Shown one piece after another: positions 1 to 11,256 of a DNA stretch of 64,000 nucleotides. The notes under the pieces were generated by a model. That model did no database searches. It saw only the letters and a program-made list of their open reading frames with translations, and was not told where the DNA came from. How positions within the stretch are numbered: the stretch's first letter is position 1; the number at the start of each line of letters is the position of its first letter. The DNA lies in contig JANJXV010000161.1 in assembly GCA_024803745.1 (NCBI GenBank), forward strand, positions 372,001 through 436,000, written 5' to 3'. Source of the stretch: Megascapheus bottae (taxonomy: Eukaryota; Chordata; Mammalia; Rodentia; Geomyidae). A program made the translations under genes and the position numbers.

Positions 1-224
1 TGGCAACTCTAGCCTGTTTATGGGGGCAGTTAGCTTCATAGAGTTTATTCCAACCTCTCACTTTCAAAAGATGATTGTTTTTGGGTAAGATGTGTCTCTC
101 GAAGTCAGCAGAACGATGGCTCTTGCTTTTTGATCCAACTAGACAACCTATGCCGTTTAATTGGAGAGTTAAGTCCATTGATACTGAGAGTTAGGATTGA
201 GAGATATTTATTAGTTCCTACCAT
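1..224 (-). pseudogene. L1 ORF2 endonuclease N-terminus, copy A (partial)
   Basis: Reading leftwards from the ATG at 224 gives MVGTNKYLSILTL, then the endonuclease motif normally written LNINGLN. In this copy the first Asn, equivalent to catalytic Asn14 of human ORF2p, reads Ser (LSINGLN). The other complete copies keep Asn. A TGA follows about 29 codons after that motif, just before the RETH motif, and the frame slips by one base a few codons later. Both lesions recur in the other copies. The remainder lies outside the window. Confidence 0.85.
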
Positions 225-272
225 TTTTAAAAGCTTTTAGTAGGGCCTGTGTCTTGACAGTTCTTGTGGTCC

Positions 273-1456
273 TTAGATGGTATGCTGTTTAGGTGCCATT
301 TCTTTCCCTATATTGCATTTATTTTGGTTTTCTATGTATAGAGCATCTTTGAGAATTCTCTGTAGTGTTGGTTTTGTTTCGACATATTGTTGCAGCTTTT
401 CCCTGGAATGGAATGTTTTTATTTTCCCCTCAGTTATGAATGAGAGCTTAGCTGGCTACAGTATTCTTGGTTGGTAGTTATTTGATATAAGGGCATGACA
501 TATATGCTTCCAGTCACTTCGTGCTTGCATGGTCTCTGCTGAGAAATCTGGGGTTATTCTGATTGGTTTGCCTTTGTAGGTTACTGATCCCTTTTCCCTG
601 GCTGCCTTTAGGATCTTTCCTTTCGTTTCTATTGATCCAGTTCGGATCGCAATGTGGCGGTGGGATGTTCTTTTCTGGTCAGGTCTGTTTGGGGTTCTAA
701 AAGGTTCTCGTATCTGGATGGGCCTGCCCTTCTGGATATTTGGGAAATTCTCTGAGATGATTCCCTGAAGTATATTTCCAATACCATTGACCTCCTTCTC
801 CATGCCCTCCTCAATACCAACTAGCCTTAAATTAGGCTTCCTAATTGTATCTTGGACCTCCTGAAGCGCTCTCTCATATTTCCTAGATTTGGATTGACTC
901 ATTTTCTGTTCTTTATAATACCTAAATTATCTTCAGCCACGGAAATTCTCTCCTCTGCAATGTCTAACCTGCTATCAAAGCTATCTACTTTATTTTTCAT
1001 CTCCCTTGCTTCTAATTGCTCACTTTTGATGCCTTGCATCCCTTGTTTTAGATCATGTATGGATTTCTTTATCTCCTTGATTTCCTTTTGAGTGGTTAGC
1101 TCAGTAGCTTTATTTTCTTTGGACATTTGCTGGAGTTTGGTCACGTTTTTATTTGTGGATTCTTTGAATTCATCCATCTTTCTTTGAAAAACCTTTATTA
1201 TGGCCTCCTTTATGGCTTCTTCTTTTTTACTTATCACCTTGTTTTTGCTTTGCTCTTGTTCAGGTATGGCTTCCTCCATTATCTCTTTCTTTATATTTTC
1301 ACATTTTTCATTAATGATGTTTATCAATTGCATTTGTGTAGCAATTGGAAGACTCTCCTCTAGGTTTGCCAGTGACTGTTCCATTGTCTGTTTACATTGG
1401 GTGGGGGATGTTGTTCCTTGATTTGACATTTTTCTTGAGTTTCTTGTTCTGCCCAT
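273..1456 (-). pseudogene. L1 ORF1 (RNA-binding chaperone), copy A, split and truncated
   Basis: ORF1p is the coiled-coil RNA-binding protein that coats L1 RNA. The first frame (1456 down to 899, 185 aa, starts MGRTRNSRKM) is Lys/Glu-rich with heptad-like coiled-coil character. It stops in an ATGA overlap at 899-902. The second frame (902 down to 456, 148 aa, starts MSQSKSRKYERAL) carries the RRM and C-terminal domain motifs RPxLRLxG (here RKPNLRLVG), ENFPNIQKG, REKGSVTYKGKPIRI and DFSAETMQAR. A TAG after NYQPRIL interrupts the C-terminal domain, whose remnant continues PAKLSFITEG to a TAA at 273-275. The canonical protein is one frame, so at least two lesions break it. Confidence 0.9.
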
Positions 1457-2016
1457 TTGAAAATGGGGGCAAGATTACTACTAAATACGATTATAGTTTT
1501 TCAGATATAACCAACCTAGACCTCTGTAGCTGGCAGACACTAGATGTTCACAAGTTTTGATTGGTATTATCACTCTTTCTTTTTGTGCACTTACAGACCA
1601 GCCTAATACAACCACTGAGAAGCGATTTATACCCAAAACAATAAGCCTCTCAATCCAATCTCTATTGTCTTTAAGTCCCTCTGAGCCTAGAGAATAATTA
1701 ACCACCTACATATACAATATTGCTCAACAGCCATCAAGTGTAGATTCGTGCAGTATAAGGGTTGAAAGACGAGCAGAGGTCCAGAGATAGAAAAAAAGAA
1801 TGAGAGAGGTCAGGGGAGGTGCAAGAGGATTAACGTAGGAGTGTAAGAATATTGTAGTAAAGAAGAAAAGTTATAGCATAAGGATAACTGACATAAGTTG
1901 GTAAGTAGGTAGCATATTTGAGTACAAAGTTTGGAAAGTATTAGAATAAAACTTATGTGTTGCTGCACGACTAGCTCTTAGCCCAACCAGTGGCCTCACA
2001 GTGGACCATGGGATGG
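1457..2016 (-). promoter_or_regulatory. L1 5' region (putative 5'UTR), copy A
   Basis: About 560 bp lie between the ORF1 start and the junction with segment S. By position this is where an L1 internal promoter would be. No open frame is supported. Equivalent blocks precede S2-S7 (for example 8905-9464 and 16331-16887). Promoter activity is inferred from position only. Part of it could be flanking DNA rather than L1. Confidence 0.5.
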
Positions 2017-2119
2017 ATCTGTTTTTCCTGTCTACGTTGAGGGAAAGGGGTATTTCACAAGATGCAGAAGCGAAGATTTCAGAAGGAAATGCTGTGCGTG
2101 AATTAGCTCGTAAAAAGCA

Positions 2120-2326
2120 TTTTTATTTTCTTTTATCTTTCTGCCAGTCTTGGGGCTTGAATTCAGGGCCTGAGCACTGTCCTCGGGTTTTCTCATGTCT
2201 AGCCCTCTGCCACTTGAGCCACAGTGCCACATCTAGATTTTCTATCTATGTGGTATGAGCAATCAAACCCAGATCTTCATGGATGCTAGGCAAGCACTCT
2301 ACCACTATGCCAAACTCTCAACCCTG
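2120..2326 (-). mobile_element. ID-type SINE in S1
   Basis: Read on the minus strand it shows the tRNA/ID-like head (promoter-like 'tagcatccatgaagatc...gggttt', 'tggtagagtgcttgcc'), then 'gtggctcaagtggcagag' and an A-rich tail (plus strand tttattttctttt at 2121). The same insertion is present in every unit and in the inverted paralog (63275-63495), so it predates the array. Confidence 0.8.
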
Positions 2327-2343
2327 ACATAGTAATTATAAAG

Positions 2344-2395
<52 letters not shown>
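2344..2395. repeat. (TCA)n microsatellite, S1
   Basis: About 17 uninterrupted TCA triplets. On the minus strand it reads as poly-Asp in a spurious frame. Confidence 0.97.
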
Positions 2396-2591
2396 ATCCA
2401 AATATCCTTTCTCCTACAAAGAATGAACACTTAACTGTGTCTAATGCTTTTTTTTTAATTTCACTAATTCTTCTGTGTTTTTCCCTCTTGCATTTTTTAC
2501 ACATGACAGCAAAGCTAATCATCAGGAAAAAATTGATTAGGATACAGAAACCTAATAATATCCTAGTAGATTGACGTCAAAAATATGTGCA

Positions 2592-2793
2592 AGATGCCCT
2601 GTGTGTTTGACCTAGTGGGAGAGTCTTTGGCTACCAAGCAGTAAGCCTCAAGTTTGATTCCTCATTACCACATACATAGAAAACGCTGCAAGTGGTGCTG
2701 TGGCTCGGTGGGACAGCTAAAGCCTAAAGAAAGCCCAAGAACAATGTTCACCCTCTGAGGTCAAGTCCCAAGACTAGCAAAAACAAAAAAAAA
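2592..2793 (+). mobile_element. SINE in S1, plus orientation
   Basis: A diverged ID-like head ('tgacctagtgggagag', 'tttgattcctcattaccacata') is followed by 'gtggtgctgtggctc' and the tail 'agactagcaaaaacaaaaa'. It is shared by all units and by the paralog at 62855-63055. Confidence 0.8.
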
Positions 2794-3175
2794 TCGACAA
2801 GGGGCAAAATGCAGGCAGAGAAGGCACTGTGAAGCAAATGTTTTGTAAAGGATGAGTGCAATATTGACCCTTAAGTTTGGATCTTACCTAAGAAAGGCTC
2901 CTTGAGCCTGAGACCAGACTGGTAGTTGGGCCCCGTGGAGGACATTGGGATTGGACAAATAAGGTGTGCTGTATACTACATCCACATGTATATTGTGAGA
3001 CTGGAGGAGAGATTCAGCCTCCAGTATGTCTTTGGTGAGGTCTTTTGTGAGCAAGGATCTTTGGTCATTGGGCCCTGAAAGGTGACCCTGCCTCCCTCAC
3101 AATGGAACAGAATATGGAACCCTGGTAACCAAGCCACTGTAACTAATAACCAGCTCAAGCCAGCTCACTTGGCCT

Positions 3176-3362
3176 GTGGCTCAGGAGGAAGAAAGATGTT
3201 GCTGTGCTGTTGCCAAAGGTCAGGAAACTCGAGTCTCAGGCATGGAAGTTGTGGATATCTTACTCGTAGATGTACATGCTAGATCATTGCCAAGCCACAA
3301 ATCCAGTATAACAGAACTTTCTCTAAGAAGAAGGCCAGGAAAATCCAGGGCAACCAGATGAG
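3176..3362 (+). pseudogene. Exon-like short frame with splice donor, S1 (putative 5' exon of a RalGDS-like copy)
   Basis: A 61-aa frame (starts with GTG as V/M-AQEEERCCCAVAKGQE, includes DILLVDVHARS) runs to a TGA at 3359-3361. It is followed directly by a donor-like site gatgag|gtaaat, with GT at 3363. The same block in the inverted paralog (62294-62514) is one base longer near its end and reads through to the donor ...ETQMR. The array copies therefore carry a shared 1-bp deletion. I do not recognise the peptide family. The link to RalGDS/RGL rests on the paralog, where REM-like exons follow. Whether it was ever translated is unknown. Confidence 0.4.
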
Positions 3363-3836
3363 GTAAATTTCTAAGAAGAAATTTATTTGACCCCATCATC
3401 GTCTCCACACACTACAACTTTCTTTTTTTTCTTTTTTTTATTGTAATTAGTAAAAGAGTTAGATGATATTTGCCAGATATCAGGTGCATTAATTCACATA
3501 CATTGATACCCTTTCACATGTCTTGGTACCCATTTCCCTCCAACCCCACACCCCCCACCCGTCTTGGTTTTCCCCCCTTCCCTATCAAATTTCAAATATC
3601 CAAATACAAATAAATTCAATATATCAGATAACAAAGTGAGATACTATACCAATATGAGATAACCAAGGGACAGCAAGCGAGATGAGAGACAACATAGTAC
3701 ATTACGGACAACAATCATTCATTATATGGCTTTTGTGTCAATATCCTGGAGGTCCTTTCAATTAGCTTCACATTATATGGCCTTATATATGGCCTTTTGC
3801 TCTATTGACAATTTCTGCTAGTAGAGCCCAAGGTTT

Positions 3837-6800
3837 CTACTGATTATGACGAATGAGGGAAACCACTGAGCCTAAGTTCCTTTGAGTCTGGCTTACTTCA
3901 CTTAATATGATTTGTTCTAAGTCTTTCCATTTCCTAACAAATGGGGCGATGTCATTCTTTCTGACAGCAGCATAGAATTCCATTGTGTACAAATACCACA
4001 ACTTGTTGATCCACTCATCAACTGAGGGACATCTGGGTTGGTTCCATATCTTTGCTATGGTGAATAGTGCTGCAATGAACATTGTTGTGCTACTGGGTTT
4101 AGTATGCCCTTGTTTCTGGATTGTTGGGTAAATGCCAAGTACTGGAATTGCTGGGTCATAGGGGAGTTGTATGTTTAGCGTTTTGAGGCACTGCCGCACT
4201 GCTTTCCATAGTGGTTGAACGAGTTTGCACTCCCACCAACAGTGTAGTAGTGATCCCTCCTGACCACATCCCCTCCAGCATCTGTTGTCATTCGTTTTCC
4301 TGATCCTGGCCATTCTAACTGGAGTTAGGTGGAATCTTAGACTTGTTTTGATTTGCATTTCTTTTATGACCAGAGATGTTGAGCATTTCTTCATGTGTCT
4401 ATAGGCCATTTTTGTTTCTTCTTCAGAGAAGACTCTCTTTAAGTCTTTGGCCCATTTTTAATGGGATGGGTGTTACTTTGGAGGTTAGTTTTGGAGTGAT
4501 TCAATTTTTTGAGTTGTTGATATATTTTAGATATGAGGCCTTGTTCCGTTGTTTGGGTGGTGAAGATCTTCTCCCACTCTGTAGGCTTCCTGATTACTTT
4601 ACTAGCTATATCCGTTGCCATACAAAAGCTCTGCAGTTTAATGCAGTCCCACTTATCCAGCCTTTCTCTGATTTGTTGTGATTCTTGGTCCTTATTAAGA
4701 AAGTTTCGACCTGTACCAAGGAGGCCTAGTGTATCTCCTATTCCTTCCTGTAAACTTTTCAGTGTGTCAGCTTTTACCTCCACGTCTTTGATCCATTTGG
4801 AGTTAATTCTAGTGCAAGGGGACAAAGAAGGATCCAACTTCAGTTTTCTGCAGGTGTTTAACCAGTTCTGCCAGCACAACTTGTTGAAGAGGCTATCTTT
4901 CTTCCATTCTATTTTTTTGGCTCCCTGGTCAAAGATTAGGTGGCCATAGGTCTGTGGTTTAATATCTGGGTCCGCAGTTCTACTCCATTGGACTTCAGGC
5001 CTGTTCTTGTGCCAGTACCAAGCTGTTTAGAGAATTATAGCTCTGTAATAGAGTCTTAAGTTTGGAATTGAAATTCCTCCAACACTGTTCTTTCTGCTAA
5101 GAAGTGTTTTTGCTATACGGGGTCTTTTATTATTCCATATGAAATTTTGAATTGCCTCTTCTATGTCTTTAAAGAATGACATTGGGATGTTGATGGGTAT
5201 TACATTGAATTTGTAGATAGCCCTTGGCAAGATTTTCATTTTCACAATGTTGATTCTTCCAATCCAGGAGCATGGGAGGTTTTCCAATTCCTTAGTTCTG
5301 CTTTAATTTCCTTTTTTAGGGTTTAAAGTTTTCATCTAAACGGTCCTTTACATTCTTAGTTAAGCTAATTGCTAGGTACTTATTTTCTTTGAGGCTATTG
5401 TGAAAGGATTTTCTTTCCTGATTATTGCCTCGTTCCTCTCAGTGTTGGCGTAAAGTAAGGCAGTTGATTTGTGAGGGTTGATTTTATGGCCTGCTACCCT
5501 TCCAAAGCTTTGAATCAGCTCAAGGAGCTTGGGAGTAGAGTCTATAGGATTCTTTAAATACAGAATCATGTCATCTGCAAAGAGGGATAGTTTTATTTCC
5601 TCTTTCCCTACTTGGATCCCCTTTATGCTTGCTTCTTGCCATATTGCACTGCCTAGGAATTCTAGTACTATGTTAAAAAGGAGTGGAGAGAGTGGGCATC
5701 CTTGTCTCGTTCCTGATTTTAGAGGGAATGGCTTTAGATTTTCACCATTAAGTAGAATACTAGCAGTGGGTTTCTCATACACAGCCTTTATTACATTGAG
5801 AAATGTTCCATGGATTCCAAGTTTCTCCACATCTTTTTACATAAAGGGGTTTTGGATCTTGTCAAATGCCTTTTCCGCATCTATTGAGACAATCATGTGA
5901 TTTTATCCCTGCTCCTGTTGATGTGTTGAATTATATTAATTGATTTGTGTATGTTGAACCAGCTTTGCCTCCCTGTGTTGAATCCAGTTTGATCATAGTG
6001 TACATTTTTTTTGATGAGTTGTTGTAGACGGTTGGCCAGTATTTTGTTGAGAAGTTTTGCATCGATGTTCATCAAAGAAATGGGTCTATAGATCTCTTTC
6101 TTTGATGAATCTCTTTCTGGTTTGGGGATGAGGATATGCTGGCTTCACAGAATCAGTTTAGTAAAGAACCTTCATTTTCAATTTCGTTGAAGAGCTTGAG
6201 GAGTATTGGTGTGAGCTCTGCTTTGAAGACCTTATAGAATTCAGCTGTTAATCCATCTGGCCCTGGGCTCTTTTTAAGTGGAAGTTGTCTAATTTCCATT
6301 TCTATTTCAGAGCTTGACATAGGCCTGTTGAGTTTGGTTAGCTCTTCTTGGTTCAGTGTGTGTATGTTAATATTGTCTAGGAATTCATCCATTTCTTCTA
6401 GATTCTCAAATTTGTTGGCGTAAAGGTTTGAGAAGTATTCCCTCATGATATTCTGGATCTTGGTAATTTCTGTCGCGATATTACCATTTTCATCTGCGAT
6501 TTTGTTTATTTCGATATGCTCTCTTCTTTTTTCGGTAAGATTTGCTAAGGATTTGTCAATTTTGTTAATTCTTTCAAGAACCAACTCCTTGTTTTGTTGA
6601 TTCTTTCTATAGTTTTTTTATTCCAAATCATTTAATTCTGCTTTGATTTTAATAATTTTCTTTCTCCTAATGGGTTTAGGGTTGGTTTGTTGCTCTATTT
6701 CCAGGAGGTTAAGGTGAGACATTAACTAGTTGGTTTGCCAATTTTCCAACTTGCTGTTGTAGGCACTCCGCGCTATAAATTTTCCTCTGAGTACTGCCTT

Positions 6801-7672
6801 TGTTGTGTCCCTAAGGAGTTGATATTTGTGTGCTCCTTATTGTTAAATTTCATAAACAGTTGGATATCTGTTCTGATCTCTTCGATTACCCCTTTTTTTG
6901 ATTCAACAATGTGTGGTTCAGTCTTCATGAGTTACAGGGTTTTCTTTGGTGGAGATGTGTGTTCAGCTCCAATTTGATGCCTTTATGGTCTGAGAGTGTG
7001 CATGGAATAATTTCAGTGTTTCTGAATCTGTCCAGGTTTGCTTTATGGCCTAAGATGTGGTCTATTTTGGAAAATGTTCCATGTGCTGCTGAGAAAAACG
7101 TATATTGTGGTGTTCCTGGGTGGAATATTCTGCAGATGTCTGTTAGATCTAGTTGGTCTATATAGTTGTTCAGTTCTAAGGTTTCTCTGTTGAGTTTTTG
7201 CCTTGTTGATCTGTCCATAGGTGAGAGTGGTGTGTTAAACTCACCAACAATCACTGTATTTCGATCTATGTATGGTTTCAGTGTAAGTAAAGTTTGCTTG
7301 ATGAAGTTTGGAGCTCCGGGATTGGGTGTGTAAATATTTAGGATTGTTATGTCTTCCGGGAGGAAAGATCCCTTTAGTAGTATGTAGTAACCTTCTTTGT
7401 CTTTTCTTACTAATTTTAGTTTGAAGTCTATTGTATCTGATATGAGGATTTCAACTCTAGCCTGTTTATGGGGGCAGTTAGCTTGATAGAGTTTATTCCA
7501 ACCTCTCACTTTCAAAAGATGATTGTTTTTGGGTAAGATGTGTCTCTCGAAGTCAGGAGAACGATGGCTCTTGCTTTTTGATCCAACTAGACAACCTATG
7601 CCGTTTAATTGGAGAGTTAAGTCCATTGATATTGAGAGTTAGGATTGAGAGATATTTATTAGTTCCTACCAT
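3837..7672 (-). pseudogene. L1 ORF2 (endonuclease/reverse transcriptase), copy B
   Basis: The span of 3836 bp (about 1278 codons) fits L1 ORF2p, which nicks target DNA and reverse-transcribes L1 RNA. The recognisable order from the N-terminus is: endonuclease (7626-6925, with GEFNTPLSPMDRS and TLSDHKGIKLEL), linker (6584-6153, KKSPGPDG), RT blocks (6075-5893 and 5830-5372, with [18 protein letters not shown] and [10 protein letters not shown]), and the C-terminal Cys domain [18 protein letters not shown] (4409-3837). This is the most fragmented complete copy. Beyond the shared lesions it has extra frameshifts, for example at about 5288-5372 and 4880-5027. Confidence 0.92.
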
Positions 7673-7720
7673 TTTTAAAAGCTTTTAGTAGGGCCTGTGT
7701 CTTGACAGTTCTTGTGGTCC

Positions 7721-8904
7721 TTAGATGGTATGCTGTTTAGGTGCCATTTCTTTCCCTATATTGCATTTATTTTGGTTTTCTATGTATAGAGCATCTTTGA
7801 GAATTCTCTGTAGTGTTGGTTTTGTTTCGACATATTGTTGCAGCTTTTCCCTGGAATGGAATGTTTTTATTTTTCCCTCAGTTATGAATGAGAGCTTAGC
7901 TGGCTACAGTATTCTTGGTTGGTAGTTATTTGATATAAGGGCATGACATATATGCTTCCAGTCACTTCGTGCTTGCATGGTCTCTGCTGAGAAATCTGGG
8001 GTTATTCTGATTGGTTTGCCTTTGTAGGTTACTGATCCCTTTTCACTGGCTGCCTTTAGGATCTTTCCTTTCGTTTCTATTGATCCAGTTCGGATCGCAA
8101 TGTGGCGGTGGGATGTTCTTTTCTGGTCAGGTCTGTTTGGGGTTCTAAAAGCTTCTCGTATCTGGATGGGCCTGCCCTTCTGGATATTTGGGAAATTCTC
8201 TGAGATGATTCCCTGAAGTATATTTCCAATACCATTGACCTCTTTGTCCACGCCCTCCTCAATACCAACTAGCCTTAAATTAGGCTTCCTAATTGTATCT
8301 TGGACCTCCTGAAGCGCTCTCTCATATTTCCTAGATTTGGATTGACTCATTTTCTGTTCTTTATAATACCTAAATTATCTTCAGCCACGGAAATTCTCTC
8401 CTCTGCAATGTCTAACCTGCTATCAAAGCTATCTACTTTATTTTTCATCTCCCTTGCTTCTAATTGCTCACTTTTGATGCCTTGCATCCCTTGTTTTAGA
8501 TCATGTATGGATTTCTTTATCTCCTTGATTTCCTTTTGAGTGGTTAGCTCAGTAGCTTTATTTTCTTTGGACATTTGCTGCAGTTTGGTCACGTGTTTTT
8601 TTGTGGATTCTTTGAATTCATCCATCTTTCTTTGAAAAACCTTTATTATGGCCTCCTTTATGGCTTCTTCTTTTTCACTTATCACCTTGTTTTTGCTTTC
8701 CTCTTGTTCAGGTATGGCTTCCTCCATTATCTCTTTCTTTATATTTTCACATTTTTCATTAATGATGTTTATCAATTGCATTTGTGTAGCAATTGGAAGA
8801 CTCTCCTCTAGGTTTGCCAGTGAGTCTTCCATTGTCTGTTTACGTTGGGTGGGGGATGTTGTTTCTTGATTTGACATTTTTCTTGAGTTTCTTGTTCTGC
8901 CCAT
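7721..8904 (-). pseudogene. L1 ORF1, copy B, split and truncated
   Basis: The first frame is 8904-8347 (185 aa) and the second 8350-7904 (148 aa), again joined by the ATGA overlap and ended by the TAG after NYQPRIL. Copy-specific changes are KKHVTKLQQ (the others read NKNVTKLQQ), TQRKQTMEDS near the N-terminus, and EEGVDKEV in the RRM part. Confidence 0.9.
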
Positions 8905-9567
8905 TTGAAAATGGGAGCAAGATTACTACTAAATACGATTATAGTTTTTCAGATATAACCAACCTAGACCTCTGTCGCTGGCAGACACTAGATGTTCACA
9001 AGTTTTGATTGGTATTATCACTCTTTCTTTTTGTGCACTTACAGACCAGCCTAATACAACCACTGATAAGCGATTTATACCCAAAACAATAAGCCTCTCA
9101 ATCCAATCTCTATTGTCTTTAAGTCCATCTGAACCTAGAGAATAATTAACCACCTACATATACAATATTGCTCAACAGCCATCAAGTGTAGATCCGTGCA
9201 GTATAAGGGTTGAAAGACGAGCAGAGGTCCAGAGATAGAAAAAAAGAATGAGAGAGGTCAGGGGAGGTGCAAGAGGATCAACGTAGGTGTGTAAGAATAT
9301 TGTACTAATGAAGAAAAGTTATAGCATAAGGATAACTGACATAAGTTGGTAAGTAGGTAGCATATTTGATTACAAAGTTTGGAAAGTGTTAGAATAAAAC
9401 TTATGTGTTGCTGCACGACTAGCTCTTAGCCCAACCAGTGGCCTCACAGTGGACCATGGGATGGATCTGTTTTTCTTGTCTACGTTGAGGGAAAGGGGTA
9501 TTTCACAAGATGCAGAAGCGAAGATTTCAGAAGCAAATGCTGTGCGTGAATTACCTAGTAAAAAGCA

Positions 9568-9775
9568 TTTTTATTTTCTTTTATCTTTCTGCCAGTCTTG
9601 GGGCTTGAATTCAGGGCCTGAGCACAGTCCTCGGGTTTTCTCAAGTCTAGCCCTCTGCCACTTGAGCCACAGTGCCACATCTAGATTTTCTATCTATGTG
9701 GTACTGAGCAATCAAACCCAGATCTTCATGGATGCTAGGCAAGCACTCTACCACTATGCCAAACTCTCAACCCTG
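9568..9775 (-). mobile_element. ID-type SINE in S2
   Basis: Orthologous position to the SINE at 2120-2326, sharing its insertion site and tail. Confidence 0.8.
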
Positions 9776-9795
9776 ACATAGTAATTATAAAGTCT

Positions 9796-9817
9796 TCATC
9801 ATCATCATCATCATCAT
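9796..9817. repeat. (TCA)n microsatellite, S2
   Basis: About 7 triplets, preceded by a cttca variant. Confidence 0.95.
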
Positions 9818-10014
9818 ATCCAAATATCCTTTCTCCTACAAAGAATGAACACTTAACTGTGTCTAATGCTTTTTTTTAATTTCACTAATTCTTCTGTGTT
9901 TTTCCCTCTTGCATTTTTTACACATGACAGCAAAGCTAATCATCAGGAAAAAATTGATTAGGATACAGAAACCTAATAATATCCTAGTAGATTGACGTCA
10001 AAAACATGTGCAAG

Positions 10015-10213
10015 ATGCCCTGTGTGTTTGACCTAGTGGGAGAGTCCTTGGCTACCAAGCAGTAAGCCTCAGGTTTGATTCCTCATTACCACATACATAG
10101 AAAACGCTGCAAGTGGTGCTGTGGCTCGGTGGGACAGCTAAAGCCTAAAGAAAGCCCAAGAACAATGTTCACACTCTGAGGTCAAGTCCCAAGACTAGCA
10201 AAAACAAAAAAAA
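10015..10213 (+). mobile_element. SINE in S2, plus orientation
   Basis: Same insertion as 2592-2793. Confidence 0.8.
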
Positions 10214-10596
10214 TTCGACAAGGGGCAAAATGCAGGCAGAGAAGGCACTGTGAAGCAAATGTTTTGTAAAGGATGAGGGCAATATTGACCCTTAAGTTTG
10301 GATCTTACCTAAGAAAGGCTAATTGAGCCTGAGACCAGACTGGTAGTTGGGCCTAGTGGAAGACCTTGGGATTGGACAAATAAGGTGTGCTGTATACTAC
10401 ATCCACATGTATATTGTGAGACTGGAGGAGAGATTCAGCCTCCAGTATGTCTTTGGTGAGGTCTTTTGTGAGCAAGGATCTTTGGTCATTGGGCCCTGAA
10501 AGGTGACCCTGCCTCCCTCACAATGGAACAGAATATGGAACCCTGGCAACCAAGCCACTGTAACTAACAACCAGCTCAAGCCAGCTCACTAGGCCT

Positions 10597-10783
10597 GTGG
10601 CTCAGGAGGAAGAAAGATGTTGCTGTGCTGTTGCCAAAGGTCAGGAAACTCGAGTCTCAGGCATGGAAGTTGTGGATATCTTACTCGTAGATGTACATGC
10701 TAGATCATTGCCAAGCCACAAATCCAGTATAACAGAACTTTCTCTAAGAAGAAGGCCAGGAAAATCCAGGGCAACCAGATGAG
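10597..10783 (+). pseudogene. Exon-like short frame with splice donor, S2
   Basis: A 61-aa frame identical in outline to S1 (DILLVDVHARS variant). The donor-like GT is at 10784 in gag|gtaaat. Confidence 0.4.
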
Positions 10784-11256
10784 GTAAATTTCTAAGAAGA
10801 AATGTATTTGACCCCATCCTCCTCCCCACACACTACAACTTTCTTTTTTTCATTTTTTTATTGTAATTAGTAAAAGGGTTAGATGATATTTGCCAGATAG
10901 AAGGTGCATTAATTCACATACATTGATACCCTTTCACATGTCTTGGTACCCATTTCCCTCCAACCCCACACCCCCCACCCGTCTTGGTTTTTCCCCCTTC
11001 CCTATCAAATTTCAAATATCCAAATACAAATAAATTCAATATATCAGATAACAAAGTGAGATACTATACCAATATGGGATAACCAAGGGACAGCAAGCGA
11101 GATGAGAGACAACATAGTACATTAAGGACAACAATCATTCATTATATGGCTTTTGTGTCAATATCCTGGGGGTCCTTTCAATTAGCTTCACATTATATGG
11201 CCTTATATATGGCCTTTTGCTCTATTGACAATCTCTGCTAGTAGAGCCCAAGGTTT

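Larger units (their letters stand above)
1..2016 (-). mobile_element. L1 copy A, 5' part only (cut by window edge)
   Basis: This copy contains the start of ORF2 (1-224), a 48-bp spacer, ORF1 (273-1456) and about 560 bp of 5' region (1457-2016). The element runs leftwards out of the window. The right end at about 2016/2017 is set by comparison with the inverted paralog at 63600, where similarity to segment S stops. I see no monomer-type tandem repeats in the 5' region. Confidence 0.9.
2017..3418. repeat. Non-L1 segment S1 of the array unit
   Basis: This is 1.40 kb of non-L1 sequence between L1 copy A and the poly(T) of L1 copy B. It is similar over its whole length, in reverse orientation, to 62245-63605, which has no L1 next to it. 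It contains a minus-strand SINE, (TCA)n, a plus-strand SINE and an exon-like frame at the right end. It has the longest (TCA)n tract of the seven units. Confidence 0.9.
3419..9464 (-). mobile_element. L1 copy B, near full length
   Basis: This is an antisense L1 of about 6.05 kb. The poly(A) complement lies at 3419-3440, the 3'UTR at about 3441-3836, ORF2 at 3837-7672, ORF1 at 7721-8904 and the 5' region at 8905-9464. The insertion point matches an uninterrupted 'ctacaac-cttcttgtg' site in the paralog near 62245. I did not find a target-site duplication, as expected if the 5' flank was replaced by the tandem-duplication joint. Confidence 0.93.
9465..10839. repeat. Non-L1 segment S2 of the array unit
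   Basis: Same contents and order as S1. Copy-specific changes are a short (TCA)n tract and 'aggctaattgagcc' where other units read 'aggctccttgagcc' (about 10316). Confidence 0.9.

Noticed and set aside
852..1560. Hydrophobic plus-strand frames (such as MDLLKRSLIF and MLEFGHVFIC)
   Set aside because: They are antisense shadows of the Lys/Glu-rich ORF1 coiled coil, repeated in every unit with the L1.
2001..2258. Plus-strand frame starting MDHGMDLFFL in each unit
   Set aside because: It starts in the L1 5' region with GTG, crosses the duplication joint and then runs through a reverse SINE. No family motif is present, so it is not a gene.
2286..2522. Frame with a poly-Asp run (and the poly-Ser run on the other strand)
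   Set aside because: It is produced by the (TCA)n microsatellite. Its length changes between units and it has no coding context.
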